Assembly: GCF_002968635.1 (NCBI RefSeq)
Contig: NZ_PVBN01000002.1
Coordinates: 62,001 to 126,000, forward strand
Reading direction: 5' to 3'
DNA length: 64,000 bases
From: Neorhizobium alkalisoli
GTDB taxonomy: Bacteria; Pseudomonadota; Alphaproteobacteria; Rhizobiales; Rhizobiaceae
The position numbers and the translations under genes are program-made. Position 1 is the first letter of the stretch. Every line of letters starts with the position of its first letter. Below, in pieces: positions 19,736 to 29,930 of the stretch. The notes beneath the pieces are model-generated. The model did not search any database. It was given only the letters and a program-made list of their open reading frames with translations, and was not told where the DNA came from.

Positions 19736-19747
19736 CCGCAGCCGGTA
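19718..19747. terminator. Long perfect hairpin at convergent gene ends
   Basis: TACCGGCTGCGG (19718-19729) is an exact reverse complement of CCGCAGCCGGTA (19736-19747) with a 6-nt loop containing the permease stop. There is no T tract on either strand, so it is a weak candidate for intrinsic termination but may protect or block transcripts between the convergent permease and MFS genes. Confidence 0.5.
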
Positions 19748-19759
19748 GGTCGATCCGGT

Positions 19760-20977
19760 TCAGCCCTCGCTGAGCTGGAGCTGGCGTCCGCCACGCGCAA
19801 CCATGACAGACGCGCCCAGGATGGATGCGATGCCGAGGAAGGTCATCACGCCGAGCGGGCCCTGGACGTCGATCAGCAGCCCGCCGAGCACGGCGCCGCT
19901 GGAGATGGCGACCTGGAAGGTCGTCAGCAGCAGGGCGCCGGCGCTTTCCGCCTCGTCGGGTGCCGCCCGGGTAATGTAGCTCTGGATGCTGACCGGCAGC
20001 GCCCCGAAGGCAAAACCCCACAAGGTGACCGCGACGGCGGACGCCGTGAACGAAACTCCGGCGGAAACGAGGATCACGGCGGTGAGCGCGATAAGCCCGG
20101 AGGCGAAGACGACGCCGAGCGTCGCGCTGCGTTCGGTGATCATGCCGCCGACGATATTGCCGAAGAAGCCGCCGATGCCGAAGGCGAGCAGGACGAGCGA
20201 GATCATCTCGACGTCAAGCCGCGGAACCTCTTCCAGATAGGGGCGGATATAGGTGAAGCCCGCGAAATGGCCGGCGACGATGAGCAGCGTTGCCAAGAGC
20301 CCGATGCGGATCTTCGGCCGCTTCAGGACGGCCGCAAGCGTGCCGAGCCCGGCATGTCCGGCAGGCGGCAGCGCGGGCATGGTGACGGCCTGCACGATGA
20401 GCGCCAGCACGCCCACCGCGGCGGCCAGCACGAAGGCGGCCCGCCAGCCGAGGGTGGAGCCGATATAGGCGCCGAGCGGTGCGGCGGCAACCGTCGCCAC
20501 GGATACGCCGGTAAAGATCATCGCCATGGCGCGCGGCAGGTGGTCGAGCGGAACGAGCCGCATGGCAAGCGCGCCCGACATGGCCCAGAAACCGCCAAGC
20601 CCGATCCCGAGCAGGACGCGCGACACGAGAAGCAGGGGCAGACCGCTGGCAAGCGCGGCCAATATGCAGGAGATAATGAGGAGGGCGCTCAGCCCGAACA
20701 GGGTCCAGCGCCGGTCGAGACTGCGCGTGCCGATGACGACGCCGGGGCCGGCGAACGCTGCGACGACGGCCGTCACGGTCACCGTCTGGCCGGCGGTGCC
20801 GGAACTGATGCCGAGATCGGCGGAGATGGGGGTGAGCAGGCTTGCCGGCAGGAATTCCGCCGTCACGAGCCCGAAGACGCCGAGGGCGAGCGAGATGACC
20901 GCATCCCACCGGGCCTTGGTGTCGGAGCCGGACGTATCGCCCACGCGATCATCCTCTTCGAAAGTGCTGTCTGTCAT
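19760..20977 (-). CDS. MFS efflux transporter (DHA1, AraJ/NepI-like)
   Basis: 405-residue major facilitator with about 12 hydrophobic helices. After a short acidic cytoplasmic tail, LALGVFGLVTAEFLPASLL marks helix 1 of the AraJ/NepI-like drug or nucleoside exporter group, and the RVLLGIGLGGFWAMSG segment is the helix 4 signature. The gene is divergent from an AraC regulator with a 100-bp shared promoter region, the usual layout of a regulator and its target efflux pump. A ribosome site AGGAAC lies about 9 nt before the ATG. Substrate unknown. Confidence 0.93.
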   Translation of the reverse strand: MTDSTFEEDDRVGDTSGSDTKARWDAVISLALGVFGLVTAEFLPASLLTPISADLGISSGTAGQTVTVTAVVAAFAGPGVVIGTRSLDRRWTLFGLSALLIISCILAALASGLPLLLVSRVLLGIGLGGFWAMSGALAMRLVPLDHLPRAMAMIFTGVSVATVAAAPLGAYIGSTLGWRAAFVLAAAVGVLALIVQAVTMPALPPAGHAGLGTLAAVLKRPKIRIGLLATLLIVAGHFAGFTYIRPYLEEVPRLDVEMISLVLLAFGIGGFFGNIVGGMITERSATLGVVFASGLIALTAVILVSAGVSFTASAVAVTLWGFAFGALPVSIQSYITRAAPDEAESAGALLLTTFQVAISSGAVLGGLLIDVQGPLGVMTFLGIASILGASVMVARGGRQLQLSEG

Positions 20978-21077
20978 GGTTCATGTTCCTGTGTTTGGGA
21001 GGTGGCACAGTTCCCCGTCGGGGGTTGGACCAGACTTAGGCGTGACAGTCTGTACTTTCTATGCTAGGAAATCCGAC

Positions 21078-22100
21078 ATGCTTGACCGTTCGTCCAAAAT
21101 GGAACCCGTAGACGTGACCGATCCGCTGACCGAGATGTTGCGCGGGCTGCGGCTCGACGGCGTCGAATATGGCCGCTGCAGGCTGGCCGAGCCCTGGGCG
21201 ACGTCGTTTCCGGCCCAGGAGGCGGCGCGGTTCCATTTCATCTCGTCGGGCTCCGCATGGCTGCAGACGCCTTCCGGGGAGTGGCTGGCGTTGCGGCCGG
21301 GCGATGCAGCGCTTCTGCCGCGCGGCGATGCGCATGTGCTGGCGAGCGAACCCGGCATTCCGGCGCTGCCCTTCGACCGGTTCGGCCGCAAGGAAGTCTG
21401 CCAGGGGGTATTCGACGTGCAATGCGCGCATGCCTGCGGCGGTACGGTGGCGCTGACCGCCTCGATGCGCTTCAATATCGACAAGCTTCATCCGCTGCTG
21501 CAGCTCATGCCCGAAGTGATGCTGACCAGCGATCTTGCCAAGAACGAGCCGTCGATCCCCCATCTTCTCGATGCGATGGCTCGGGAGGTGGAGATGGACC
21601 GTGTGGGCGCCGGCGGAATTCTGGCGCGCCTTGCGGACGTTCTGACAGCCACCCTGATCCGCACCTGGGTCGAACACGGTTGCGGTGACACGACGGGCTG
21701 GATCGCGGCGGTGCGCAATCCCGAGGTCGGCCGCGTGCTGGCGGCCATTCACCTGCAGCCGGAACGGGACTGGAGCGTGGCAGCCTTGGCGCGGATCATG
21801 GGCGTATCCCGCTCCGGATTTGCCGAACGGTTTCTCCGGGTGGTGGGCGAAACGCCTGCGCGTTACGTGGCGCGGGTGCGCATGCACCAGGCGCGCCAAT
21901 GGCTCGGTAAGGGGATGCGGGTTTCCGTCGTCGCCGAGCGTTTGGGCTACGACGCGGAAGCCTCGTTCAGCCGCGCCTTCAAGCGCATCATAGGCGCCTC
22001 GCCAAGCCAGTTCCGCAAAAAGGGCGATGGCGACGAAGCGGTTCGGGATTTGGCTGACCTCGGTCCAATGGGTATGGCCATGTATCCCGCCTCGCGATGA
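21078..22100 (+). CDS. AraC-family regulator with cupin_6 domain
   Basis: 340-residue transcription regulator. The N-terminal half is a cupin_6-type sensing domain (FHFISSGSAWLQ and LRPGDAALLPRGDAH motifs, residues about 40-200), and the C-terminus carries two AraC helix-turn-helix units (WSVAALARIMGVSRSGFAERF and VSVVAERLGYDAEASFSRAFKR). Start is the ATG at 21078 with AGGA 8-9 nt upstream; another ATG at 21099 is possible. Divergent from the MFS pump, which it likely controls. The CCCC-GTC-GGGG short palindrome at 21014-21024 lies in the shared region. Confidence 0.93.
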   Translation: MLDRSSKMEPVDVTDPLTEMLRGLRLDGVEYGRCRLAEPWATSFPAQEAARFHFISSGSAWLQTPSGEWLALRPGDAALLPRGDAHVLASEPGIPALPFDRFGRKEVCQGVFDVQCAHACGGTVALTASMRFNIDKLHPLLQLMPEVMLTSDLAKNEPSIPHLLDAMAREVEMDRVGAGGILARLADVLTATLIRTWVEHGCGDTTGWIAAVRNPEVGRVLAAIHLQPERDWSVAALARIMGVSRSGFAERFLRVVGETPARYVARVRMHQARQWLGKGMRVSVVAERLGYDAEASFSRAFKRIIGASPSQFRKKGDGDEAVRDLADLGPMGMAMYPASR

Positions 22101-22178
22101 TCGGATTTCCTCTTCGATTTGCCTCTCGCCGCGCGGTCGGGTCTCCGCCGGTGCGACGGGTGCGCAACGAACTCAATG

Positions 22179-23450
22179 CTACCGCAGGCTGACCTCCTTC
22201 AGAACGGCGCAAGCGTCGCCGAACCATTGTGCGGCACGGTCCAGATGATTGCCGTGGCTGCGCAGATGCCACGCGTTGGTGTCGGTTTCATACAGGCCGC
22301 CGGCGTTGAAGGCCGCCGCAACGAGGATGGGGTCGGCCCCCGTCAGACCAAAGCGTTGCTTGATCTCAGCCGTGCCGATCTCGATATTGGTCGTCGCGTC
22401 GTAGAGAGGATGGCTTGCCGGCGGAGGCGAAGGCCGCAGCGGATAGACGGGTGCCACCTGAAACTTGTGATAGGGAAGCGATTGCGCGTCGATCACCCAC
22501 CGCGCCGTGGTGGCGAGCGTCTGCATCGGACCGGCGCTGTAGTCCCCCTGCACCGGAGGGTTCACATCCCTGTTCCAGACATGCGCCTCCCAGCGGAAAG
22601 TCGAAGGCCCGGTGAAACCTTGGGCACGATAGGCCGCAGCTTCCGCGGCGATGGTCATGATGATGATTTCGGGAGGAATGCGGAAGCGGCGGGCCATCAG
22701 GTCGATCTGCACGCTGAACGCATCCCATATGGCGCGGCAGGTCAACGGAGCGCCCGAACTGCGCAAGGGCTTCTGGCCTCCGGCATAATCACGAATATAG
22801 ACGCCGTCCTCGTCAAAGCGCCATTCGATGCCGTTGAACTTGCGATGCCAGCCTTGCTGGCCGACTTCGGGCAGCGGATTGGACTGGGTAAAGGTTTCGG
22901 TGGCGACGAGGGCTTCCATCGGCAACGGCGGGCGGCTTGGTATCTCGTCCGGTACCCTCGGCGCGGCGGGCGTGCCGGACCAGCCGGCAATCGCCGCTTC
23001 CAGGTTTTCGGCCCAGCTCTCGTCGCCGCCTGGCGGGTATTGGCCATTCGCCAGATCGCCGCTATCCAGCCCGGCCATCTGCAGATGCGGCAGCTCCCAG
23101 GACAGTGCTTCGAGGCCGTGGCTCTCACCGATATGGTGCATTCTTTTCCAGGCGTCGCGATATTCGCCGCTGGTCTTCCAGCTCCATTGCCCGTTCACGA
23201 ACAGTACCAGATCGATTGCCAGTCCATACTGATGGTAGGATCTCCACGGTCTCGCCTTTGTCACGATCGGACCTGGACGCGTCCGACCCTGCGCATAGAG
23301 AAATTCCTGTCGCTGGGGAGAGCGAAAACCCTCGAATATCCGGAAGGGAAAGCCTTCGTCATTGAGTTTCTCGACGACCAGCCGCGCCGCCTTCCTGACC
23401 ACGAGATGAAGATGAGCAATATCCACGTCTCGCTGGTGCGGCGACGACAT
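22179..23450 (-). CDS. Fused M15-type peptidase and transglycosylase-like peptidoglycan hydrolase
   Basis: 423-residue protein with two cell-wall cleaving modules. Residues about 10-125 match M15C L-Ala-D-Glu/D-Ala-D-Ala peptidases: an FRSPQRQEFLYAQGRT segment, SYHQYGLAID giving zinc ligands His73 and Asp80, and the third ligand His122 in ELPHLQ. Residues about 240-420 resemble a lysozyme-fold transglycosylase: a candidate catalytic Glu270 in TIAAEAAAYR, then SAGPMQT, NIEIG and AAFNAGG, the ordered analogues of GLMQ, N..G and AYNAG in SLT proteins. There is no signal peptide or membrane segment, as in phage endolysins and some secreted effectors. The ATG at 23450 follows a GGGAGGA ribosome site by 6 nt. 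No phage or secretion genes adjoin it. Confidence 0.85.
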   Translation of the reverse strand: MSSPHQRDVDIAHLHLVVRKAARLVVEKLNDEGFPFRIFEGFRSPQRQEFLYAQGRTRPGPIVTKARPWRSYHQYGLAIDLVLFVNGQWSWKTSGEYRDAWKRMHHIGESHGLEALSWELPHLQMAGLDSGDLANGQYPPGGDESWAENLEAAIAGWSGTPAAPRVPDEIPSRPPLPMEALVATETFTQSNPLPEVGQQGWHRKFNGIEWRFDEDGVYIRDYAGGQKPLRSSGAPLTCRAIWDAFSVQIDLMARRFRIPPEIIIMTIAAEAAAYRAQGFTGPSTFRWEAHVWNRDVNPPVQGDYSAGPMQTLATTARWVIDAQSLPYHKFQVAPVYPLRPSPPPASHPLYDATTNIEIGTAEIKQRFGLTGADPILVAAAFNAGGLYETDTNAWHLRSHGNHLDRAAQWFGDACAVLKEVSLR

Positions 23451-23676
23451 AGGTTGTCCTCCCACTTTTAAAGGAACGATGAGAAAATACTGAAGATGGT
23501 CTTGGTGATGCTTTCAGAATGCTTTCGCGCGAAGGCGATGAACTATAATCGCCATAATTGCGGCGAGAGTCAACCTGAGGATATAATTAATAATTATTAA
23601 GCGTAAAAGTTGTAGATGGATGTAAGGGAAGGGGCGTATGGCTGCGAGGCGTCACCGAGGAACCTTTGAACGGCCG
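23451..23676. promoter_or_regulatory. A/T-rich leader with 14-bp palindrome
   Basis: 226-bp gap upstream of the fused hydrolase. The stretch 23540-23610 is strikingly A/T-rich for this genome and contains a perfect 14-bp palindrome TTAATAATTATTAA (23587-23600). It could bind a silencer such as MucR/Ros-type proteins or a dedicated repressor. No gene is visible in it. Confidence 0.5.
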
Positions 23677-24381
23677 TCAGTCTCTCAGCCGGAGCTCGTC
23701 GGTCCGCATCTGCAGGGAACCGAGGGTGGAGAGGAAGCTCATGCCGAGCAGGCTTTCGTCAAGCCGCCCTTCCTCTGCGACCATTGCGCGGATGTTCTTT
23801 CGGGCAATGGGTCCTATGGCGATCTCGTCGAGGCGAACGGGCGCGGCCATGGCGCGGCCGTTGGCCGTCATGACGCTGACTGAAAAGTCGAGAGCCTGCG
23901 GATTGAGACCGATCGCCCGGGCGTCTTCATAGGAGAGCACCACGGTGCTGGCTCCGGTATCGACGAGCATCGGCAGCACCTTGCCGTCGACGCGGACATT
24001 GGTCTGGAAATGGCTGCCGCGCGTCTTGTGGATGATCACCTCGTTGCCGCCCTCGCTGGTGGTCACCGACACTGCCGTGCCGGGCAGCAAGCCTGCGGTC
24101 ATGCGGGCACCGAAACTGCGGGCGTCGTCGCGGTAGAGATAGGCGGCAACCAGTCCGAGGACGATCAGCAGCCAGATGGCGATGTTTCGTAGCACTTCGC
24201 TGGATTTGCCGCGGCGACCGGAGAGGATGCCGACCGACAGCAGGCCGGCGATCGGCAGCAGATAGATGATCTGGCCGAAATCGTCATTGGCGATGCCGAA
24301 GGTCTGACCCGCGTCATGATTGAAGATCAGCAATGCCAGTCCGGCGCCGAGGACGAGGAGGATGAGCGTGAGGGCGTTCAT
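23677..24381 (-). CDS. Membrane-anchored retropepsin-like aspartic protease (TIGR02281 type)
   Basis: 234-residue protein with two or three hydrophobic helices in the first ~85 residues, then a periplasmic clan AA aspartic protease domain. The catalytic motif VDTGASTVVLS lies at about residues 140-150, and the conserved MANGRAM flap-like segment and LLGMSFLSTL end are present. Such proteins dimerise like retroviral proteases; the substrate here is unknown. The start overlaps the stop of the DUF1289 gene upstream by 4 bp. Confidence 0.9.
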   Translation of the reverse strand: MNALTLILLVLGAGLALLIFNHDAGQTFGIANDDFGQIIYLLPIAGLLSVGILSGRRGKSSEVLRNIAIWLLIVLGLVAAYLYRDDARSFGARMTAGLLPGTAVSVTTSEGGNEVIIHKTRGSHFQTNVRVDGKVLPMLVDTGASTVVLSYEDARAIGLNPQALDFSVSVMTANGRAMAAPVRLDEIAIGPIARKNIRAMVAEEGRLDESLLGMSFLSTLGSLQMRTDELRLRD

Positions 24382-24599
24382 GCGTCGTAGCGCTCCCTGG
24401 CCAAACGCTGGCGTTTCGTTTCCCGGCGAGGCTTCCGTTCGACGGTCTCGAGCCGTGCGGGCAGTGTTTCCATCAGTGCGAGCCGTTCGGCGTCCGTGTA
24501 GTCCATCCAGGCGGCGATTTCCTCGCGCGTGCGCCCGCAGCCGAAGCAGTAGCCGGTCTTGATGTCGATGGAGCAGACGAGGATGCAGGGTGAAATCAT
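24378..24599 (-). CDS. DUF1289 protein
   Basis: 73-residue protein of the DUF1289 (cysteine-rich) family. Four cysteines in the pattern SPCILVCSID and YCFGCGRT are consistent with binding a metal, followed by EEIAAWMDYTDAER, a family hallmark. A basic C-terminal tail follows. Function is not established. Translationally coupled to the aspartic protease gene. Confidence 0.93.
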   Translation of the reverse strand: MISPCILVCSIDIKTGYCFGCGRTREEIAAWMDYTDAERLALMETLPARLETVERKPRRETKRQRLARERYDA

Positions 24600-24618
24600 G
24601 TCAATCTATATCGTGAGT

Positions 24619-25404
24619 TCAGATGACGAGAGCAAGAGTGGCAAGCATGCCGATCTCGCAGAGTTGTTGACTGGCCCCGATCGTATCGCCCGTATGCCCT
24701 TCGAGCTTGCCGCGCACATAACGGGTAAAAGCGAAGCAGAGGGCGCCGGCGACGATCAGCGACAGAAGAACCTTGGGCAGCCCCAGAAGGGGTACCAGGA
24801 GGACAAAGGCCAGGACGGCGCCACTGAAGAGCGCGACATTACGTGCGGCTGTCCCGGGCAGACCGGCGCTGGCGGCCACTCCTGCCTCCCGGGCGGACGG
24901 CAGCGCGTGCCAGTGCGCGACCATGAGCGCCCGGCTGGCGGCCGCAGCGGCGAGTACGGCAAGAGCGCCGGCCGCCGGCTCGTAACGCGAAAGGACGGCA
25001 AGCGCGCTCGCGCGCAGCCCGAAAGATAGGATAAGCGCGATCACGCCGTAGCTGCCGATGCGGCTATCCTTCATGATGACAAGCGCATGTTCCTTGTCCC
25101 GCCCGCCGCCGAGACCATCGGCCGCATCGGCGAGGCCGTCTTCGTGGAGCGCTCCCGTCAGAAGCGCCAGAAGCGCGAGGGCGATCAGGCTTGCGGTCAG
25201 GGCATCGCCGGGAGCGAAGAGGAAAAGGACGAGCGCGGGGAGAGCCGCGATGGCCAACCCGGCCGCCGGAAAGGCTCGTACGGCGCGCGAGATCGAGCCG
25301 TCCTGGCCCTTGAAGAAACGGTCCGGTACCGGCAGACGGCTCAGGAAACCGATCGAGCGTGCAAGGTCTGCGACGAATTCGCTTGTGTTTGGCAGTTGTC
25401 CCAC
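24619..25404 (-). CDS. cobS: Adenosylcobinamide-GDP ribazoletransferase
   Basis: Last step of cobalamin nucleotide-loop assembly: joins adenosylcobinamide-GDP with alpha-ribazole at the inner membrane. The 261-residue protein has the expected multi-helix membrane layout and the family motif GALHEDGLADAADGLGGGRD (acidic site for divalent metal), followed by KDSRIGSYG. The start is a GTG at 25404 with GGGGA about 7 nt upstream; an ATG further upstream would add 26 implausible residues. It is divergent from cobT, the enzyme that supplies the alpha-ribazole phosphate, with 89 bp between them and no visible cobalamin riboswitch. Confidence 0.95.
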   Translation of the reverse strand: MGQLPNTSEFVADLARSIGFLSRLPVPDRFFKGQDGSISRAVRAFPAAGLAIAALPALVLFLFAPGDALTASLIALALLALLTGALHEDGLADAADGLGGGRDKEHALVIMKDSRIGSYGVIALILSFGLRASALAVLSRYEPAAGALAVLAAAAASRALMVAHWHALPSAREAGVAASAGLPGTAARNVALFSGAVLAFVLLVPLLGLPKVLLSLIVAGALCFAFTRYVRGKLEGHTGDTIGASQQLCEIGMLATLALVI

Positions 25405-25493
25405 CGTGAGTCCCCGACTATGAGAAACGCAAAGAAGCGCGATTTGCCGGGAAAGACAAGCCGACCCGGACGACCAGAGCAAGAGAGATCTCC

Positions 25494-26513
25494 ATGAGCG
25501 TGAGTGGCCTGCCTTTCGACGATTTCCGCACCTTGCTAGCCAATCTTCCGGGACCGGATTCTCGGGCGCTCGTGGCGGCGCGCGAACGGGACGCCCAGCT
25601 CACCAAACCTCCAGGCGCGCTCGGCCGGCTGGAGGAGATCGCCTTCTGGCTTGCCGCCTGGACCGGCAGAGCGCCGGCGGTCAACCGCCCTCTGGTGGCG
25701 ATCTTTGCCGGCAATCATGGGGTTACCAGGCACGGCATCACGCCCTATCCCTCCTCGGTGACACAGCAGATGGTCGAAAATTTCGCCGCCGGCGGTGCCG
25801 CGATCAACCAGATCTGCGTGACCCACGATCTCGGTCTCAAGATCTTCGACCTCGCGCTCGATTATCCGACCGGCGACATCGCGACCGAGGCCGCGCTTTC
25901 CGAGCGCGATTGCGCGGCGACCATGGCCTTCGGCATGGAAGCGATTGCCGGCGGCACCGATCTCCTGTGCATCGGCGAGATGGGGATCGGCAATACGACG
26001 GTCGCCGCAGCGATCAATCTGGCGCTTTACGGCGGCACGGCGGAAGACTGGGTCGGCCCCGGCACCGGCTCGCACGGCGAGTTGCTGGAGCGCAAGATCG
26101 CCGTGGTGAAGCAGGCGGTGGAATTCCACAGGGACCATCTCTCCGATCCGCTGGAAGTGCTGCGTCGTCTGGGCGGCCGCGAGATTGCGGCGATCGCCGG
26201 CGCGATCCTGGCAGCTCGCGTCGAGAAAATTCCGGTGCTGCTCGACGGCTATGTGGTGACGGCCGCGGCCTCTATCCTGAAGGCCGCCAATCCTTCCGCA
26301 CTCGACCACTGCCTGGTCGGCCACGTCTCAGGGGAACCCGGACATCTGCGCGCCATCGAGAAGCTCGGCAAGACGCCGTTGCTGGCGCTCGGCATGCGGC
26401 TCGGCGAGGGGACGGGCGCCGCACTCGCGGCCGGTATCGTCAAGGCCGCTGCGGCCTGTCATTCCGGCATGGCGACGTTCGACCAGGCCGGCGTCAGCAA
26501 CAAGAGCAACTGA
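25494..26513 (+). CDS. cobT: Nicotinate-nucleotide--dimethylbenzimidazole phosphoribosyltransferase
   Basis: Transfers phosphoribose from nicotinate mononucleotide to 5,6-dimethylbenzimidazole to make alpha-ribazole phosphate for the lower ligand of vitamin B12. The 339-residue protein has the family motifs TKPPGALGRLE, FAGNHGVT, GEMGIGNTT and the C-terminal catalytic region GMRLGEGTGAALA with its Glu. Divergent from cobS. In Pseudomonas denitrificans nomenclature the same enzyme is CobU. dgkA follows 5 bp downstream. Confidence 0.97.
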   Translation: MSVSGLPFDDFRTLLANLPGPDSRALVAARERDAQLTKPPGALGRLEEIAFWLAAWTGRAPAVNRPLVAIFAGNHGVTRHGITPYPSSVTQQMVENFAAGGAAINQICVTHDLGLKIFDLALDYPTGDIATEAALSERDCAATMAFGMEAIAGGTDLLCIGEMGIGNTTVAAAINLALYGGTAEDWVGPGTGSHGELLERKIAVVKQAVEFHRDHLSDPLEVLRRLGGREIAAIAGAILAARVEKIPVLLDGYVVTAAASILKAANPSALDHCLVGHVSGEPGHLRAIEKLGKTPLLALGMRLGEGTGAALAAGIVKAAAACHSGMATFDQAGVSNKSN

Positions 26514-26518
26514 TCCAG

Positions 26519-26911
26519 ATGGAAAAGACGCCGCTCGACAGCAATATCGAAAAGGCGAGCGGCATCCGCCGGGTCATCGCCGCCACGCGTTATTCGATGC
26601 AAGGGTTGAGGCGTCTGTGGCGGGAGGAGGCCTTCCGCCACGAGGTGATAGCCTTCGCCGCCGGCCTCGTGCTCTTCGCACTGGTCGGCGCGTCGCCGCT
26701 TGATTATTTCGTCTTCCTCATCCTGATGCTGGTGCTGTTCTCGGTCGAATCCCTCAACACCGCGATCGAGGAACTGGTCGACCGCATTTCCCCTGAAATC
26801 TCGACCGTCGGCCGGCATGCCAAGGATCTCGGCTCGTTCGCGGTGTTTTGCCTGCTCTGCGCCAACGGGTTCTTCGCGCTTTATGTGGCGGTCCGTAGCG
26901 TGTGGTTTTGA
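26519..26911 (+). CDS. dgkA: Diacylglycerol kinase
   Basis: 130-residue integral membrane kinase that phosphorylates diacylglycerol, recycling the lipid released by membrane-derived oligosaccharide or glucan modification. Three hydrophobic helices and the signature VESLNTAIEELVDR (Glu and Asn of the active site) are visible. It starts 5 bp after cobT and is probably co-transcribed, though there is no functional link. Confidence 0.95.
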   Translation: MEKTPLDSNIEKASGIRRVIAATRYSMQGLRRLWREEAFRHEVIAFAAGLVLFALVGASPLDYFVFLILMLVLFSVESLNTAIEELVDRISPEISTVGRHAKDLGSFAVFCLLCANGFFALYVAVRSVWF

Positions 26912-26995
26912 TTGATTGATCAGTCGTGATCCGGCATGGACGAGGGGTCTCTGGCGGCATGACGTATACCCACCACGATAATCTCCTGGGGGCCG

Positions 26996-28531
<1,536 letters not shown>

Positions 28532-28652
28532 GACCACTGAACTGCTTACCCGGGTGGTTGAGAGACTAGGGTCAAAACCTTAAGAGAGTCCTGCCGGGAA
28601 AGGTTTTGTTTGCCATTTCTCTGAAGCTTCCGTTTTCCAATAAGGCGCGATT

Positions 28653-29243
28653 GTGGCGATGAGGTTCATGACTTTCAGGGATGGCGTGGTGCTGGTTGCC
28701 ATGTTCGTCCTTCTTACGCTTATCGTTGCCAGGCTGAACGAGGCGTCCGACGACGTAGTGGGCGGACCTTTTCATGCCGTCGACGGCGATACGCTTTCGG
28801 CGGGCGGCGAGAGGCTGCGACTGGAGGGCATCGATGCGCCGGAGCTCGATCAGACCTGCGAGGACGGCGGCGGACGGAGATGGGCGTGTGGCGCGGAAGC
28901 AAGGCGACATCTGGCGCGTTTGGTGTCGACGGATGAAACCGAGTGTCGGGGGCACGAGCGCGACCGCTACGACCGGCTTCTGGTTCGCTGTCATGTGGGT
29001 GCGGTGAATGTCAACGGCACGATGGTTCGCCAGGGTCTTGCGATCGCCTATGGGCTCTATCTGCAGGAGCAGAACACGGCGCGTCGCGAGCGGCTGCGGC
29101 TCTGGGCCGGTCGCTTCGAAGATCCGCGCGATTGGCGCGCCAGCCGGGGCACGATGGATGGCTCAGGCTTTCTGGAGGTGATTCTGGATTGGTTCGCAAG
29201 ACTGATCGGTTGGAACGGAAATGACATGCATGGTCAATCTTGA
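28653..29243 (+). CDS. Membrane-anchored thermonuclease-like protein
   Basis: 196-residue staphylococcal nuclease-like protein. One hydrophobic helix near residues 12-26 likely anchors or exports it. The SNase core follows: VDGDTLSAGGERLRLEGIDAPE holds the calcium-binding Asp residues and the first catalytic Arg equivalent, and then GHERDRYDRLLVRC corresponds to the E-x-D-x-Y-G-R-x-L region. Start GTG 28653 or ATG 28659. Overlaps the uracil-DNA glycosylase gene downstream by 23 bp, so they are co-expressed. Confidence 0.88.
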   Translation: MAMRFMTFRDGVVLVAMFVLLTLIVARLNEASDDVVGGPFHAVDGDTLSAGGERLRLEGIDAPELDQTCEDGGGRRWACGAEARRHLARLVSTDETECRGHERDRYDRLLVRCHVGAVNVNGTMVRQGLAIAYGLYLQEQNTARRERLRLWAGRFEDPRDWRASRGTMDGSGFLEVILDWFARLIGWNGNDMHGQS

Positions 29244-29865
29244 GGCGGAGATCGAGGCGCTGCGACGGGCGATATCCGTCTGCCGCATCTGTCGGGATAC
29301 GCCGGTGCGAGGAGAGGGCGACCGCCTGGCCCACGAGCCGCGGCCGGTTGCCGTGCTGTCGTGGACGGCCCGCATCCTGATTGCCGGACAGGCGCCGGGC
29401 CTGCGCGTGCATGAAAGCGGACTTCCCTTCAACGATGCCTCCGGCAACCGCCTGCGCGACTGGATGGCGGTGAGCCGGGAAGAGTTCTATGATCCGGACC
29501 GCTTTGCGATCGTGCCGATGGGTTTCTGCTTTCCGGGCTATGACGCAAAGGGAAGCGACCTGCCGCCGAGGCGGGAATGCGCGCCGCTCTGGCGCTCCCG
29601 GGTGATATCGGCAATGCCGCAGATCGAGCTGGTTCTGGCTGTCGGCGGTTATGCCCATGCCTGGCATCTCGGAGCGCGCCGCAAGAAGGGGATGACAGAA
29701 ACGGTGCAGAACTGGCGGGAGTATTTTTTCGCCAATGAAGGGCCGCGCATCCTGCCGCTGCCGCATCCGAGCTGGCGCAATACCGGCTGGCTGAGGAAAA
29801 ATCCCTGGTTCGAGACTGAGATACTGCCTGTCCTGCGACAGAATGTGGATAGCCTCATCCGTTGA
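29221..29865 (+). CDS. Uracil-DNA glycosylase family protein
   Basis: 214-residue member of the uracil-DNA glycosylase superfamily, related to family 4/5 enzymes. Motif 1 is GQAPGLRVHESG and motif 2 is LPHPSWRN (usual H-P-S). Cys pairs CRIC near residue 21 and further Cys in MGFCFPG and RRECAPLW could hold an iron-sulfur cluster, as in family 4. Expected activity is excision of uracil or a related base, but motif 1 lacks the usual E after GEAPG (Gln here), so activity needs testing. Overlaps the nuclease gene upstream. Confidence 0.85.
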   Translation: MTCMVNLEAEIEALRRAISVCRICRDTPVRGEGDRLAHEPRPVAVLSWTARILIAGQAPGLRVHESGLPFNDASGNRLRDWMAVSREEFYDPDRFAIVPMGFCFPGYDAKGSDLPPRRECAPLWRSRVISAMPQIELVLAVGGYAHAWHLGARRKKGMTETVQNWREYFFANEGPRILPLPHPSWRNTGWLRKNPWFETEILPVLRQNVDSLIR

Positions 29866-29930
29866 AACAAAATTCGGTTAACTGCTATGATTTACGTGTA
29901 TAACGAAAAATGATTTCGAAAGGGAACTGA

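Noticed and set aside
22179..23450. Prophage remnant around the fused hydrolase
   Set aside because: No integrase, capsid, holin or attachment repeats were seen on either side; only the hydrolase itself resembles phage lysins.
25405..25493. Cobalamin riboswitch between cobS and cobT
   Set aside because: The 89-bp gap is too short and lacks the conserved B12-box sequence.
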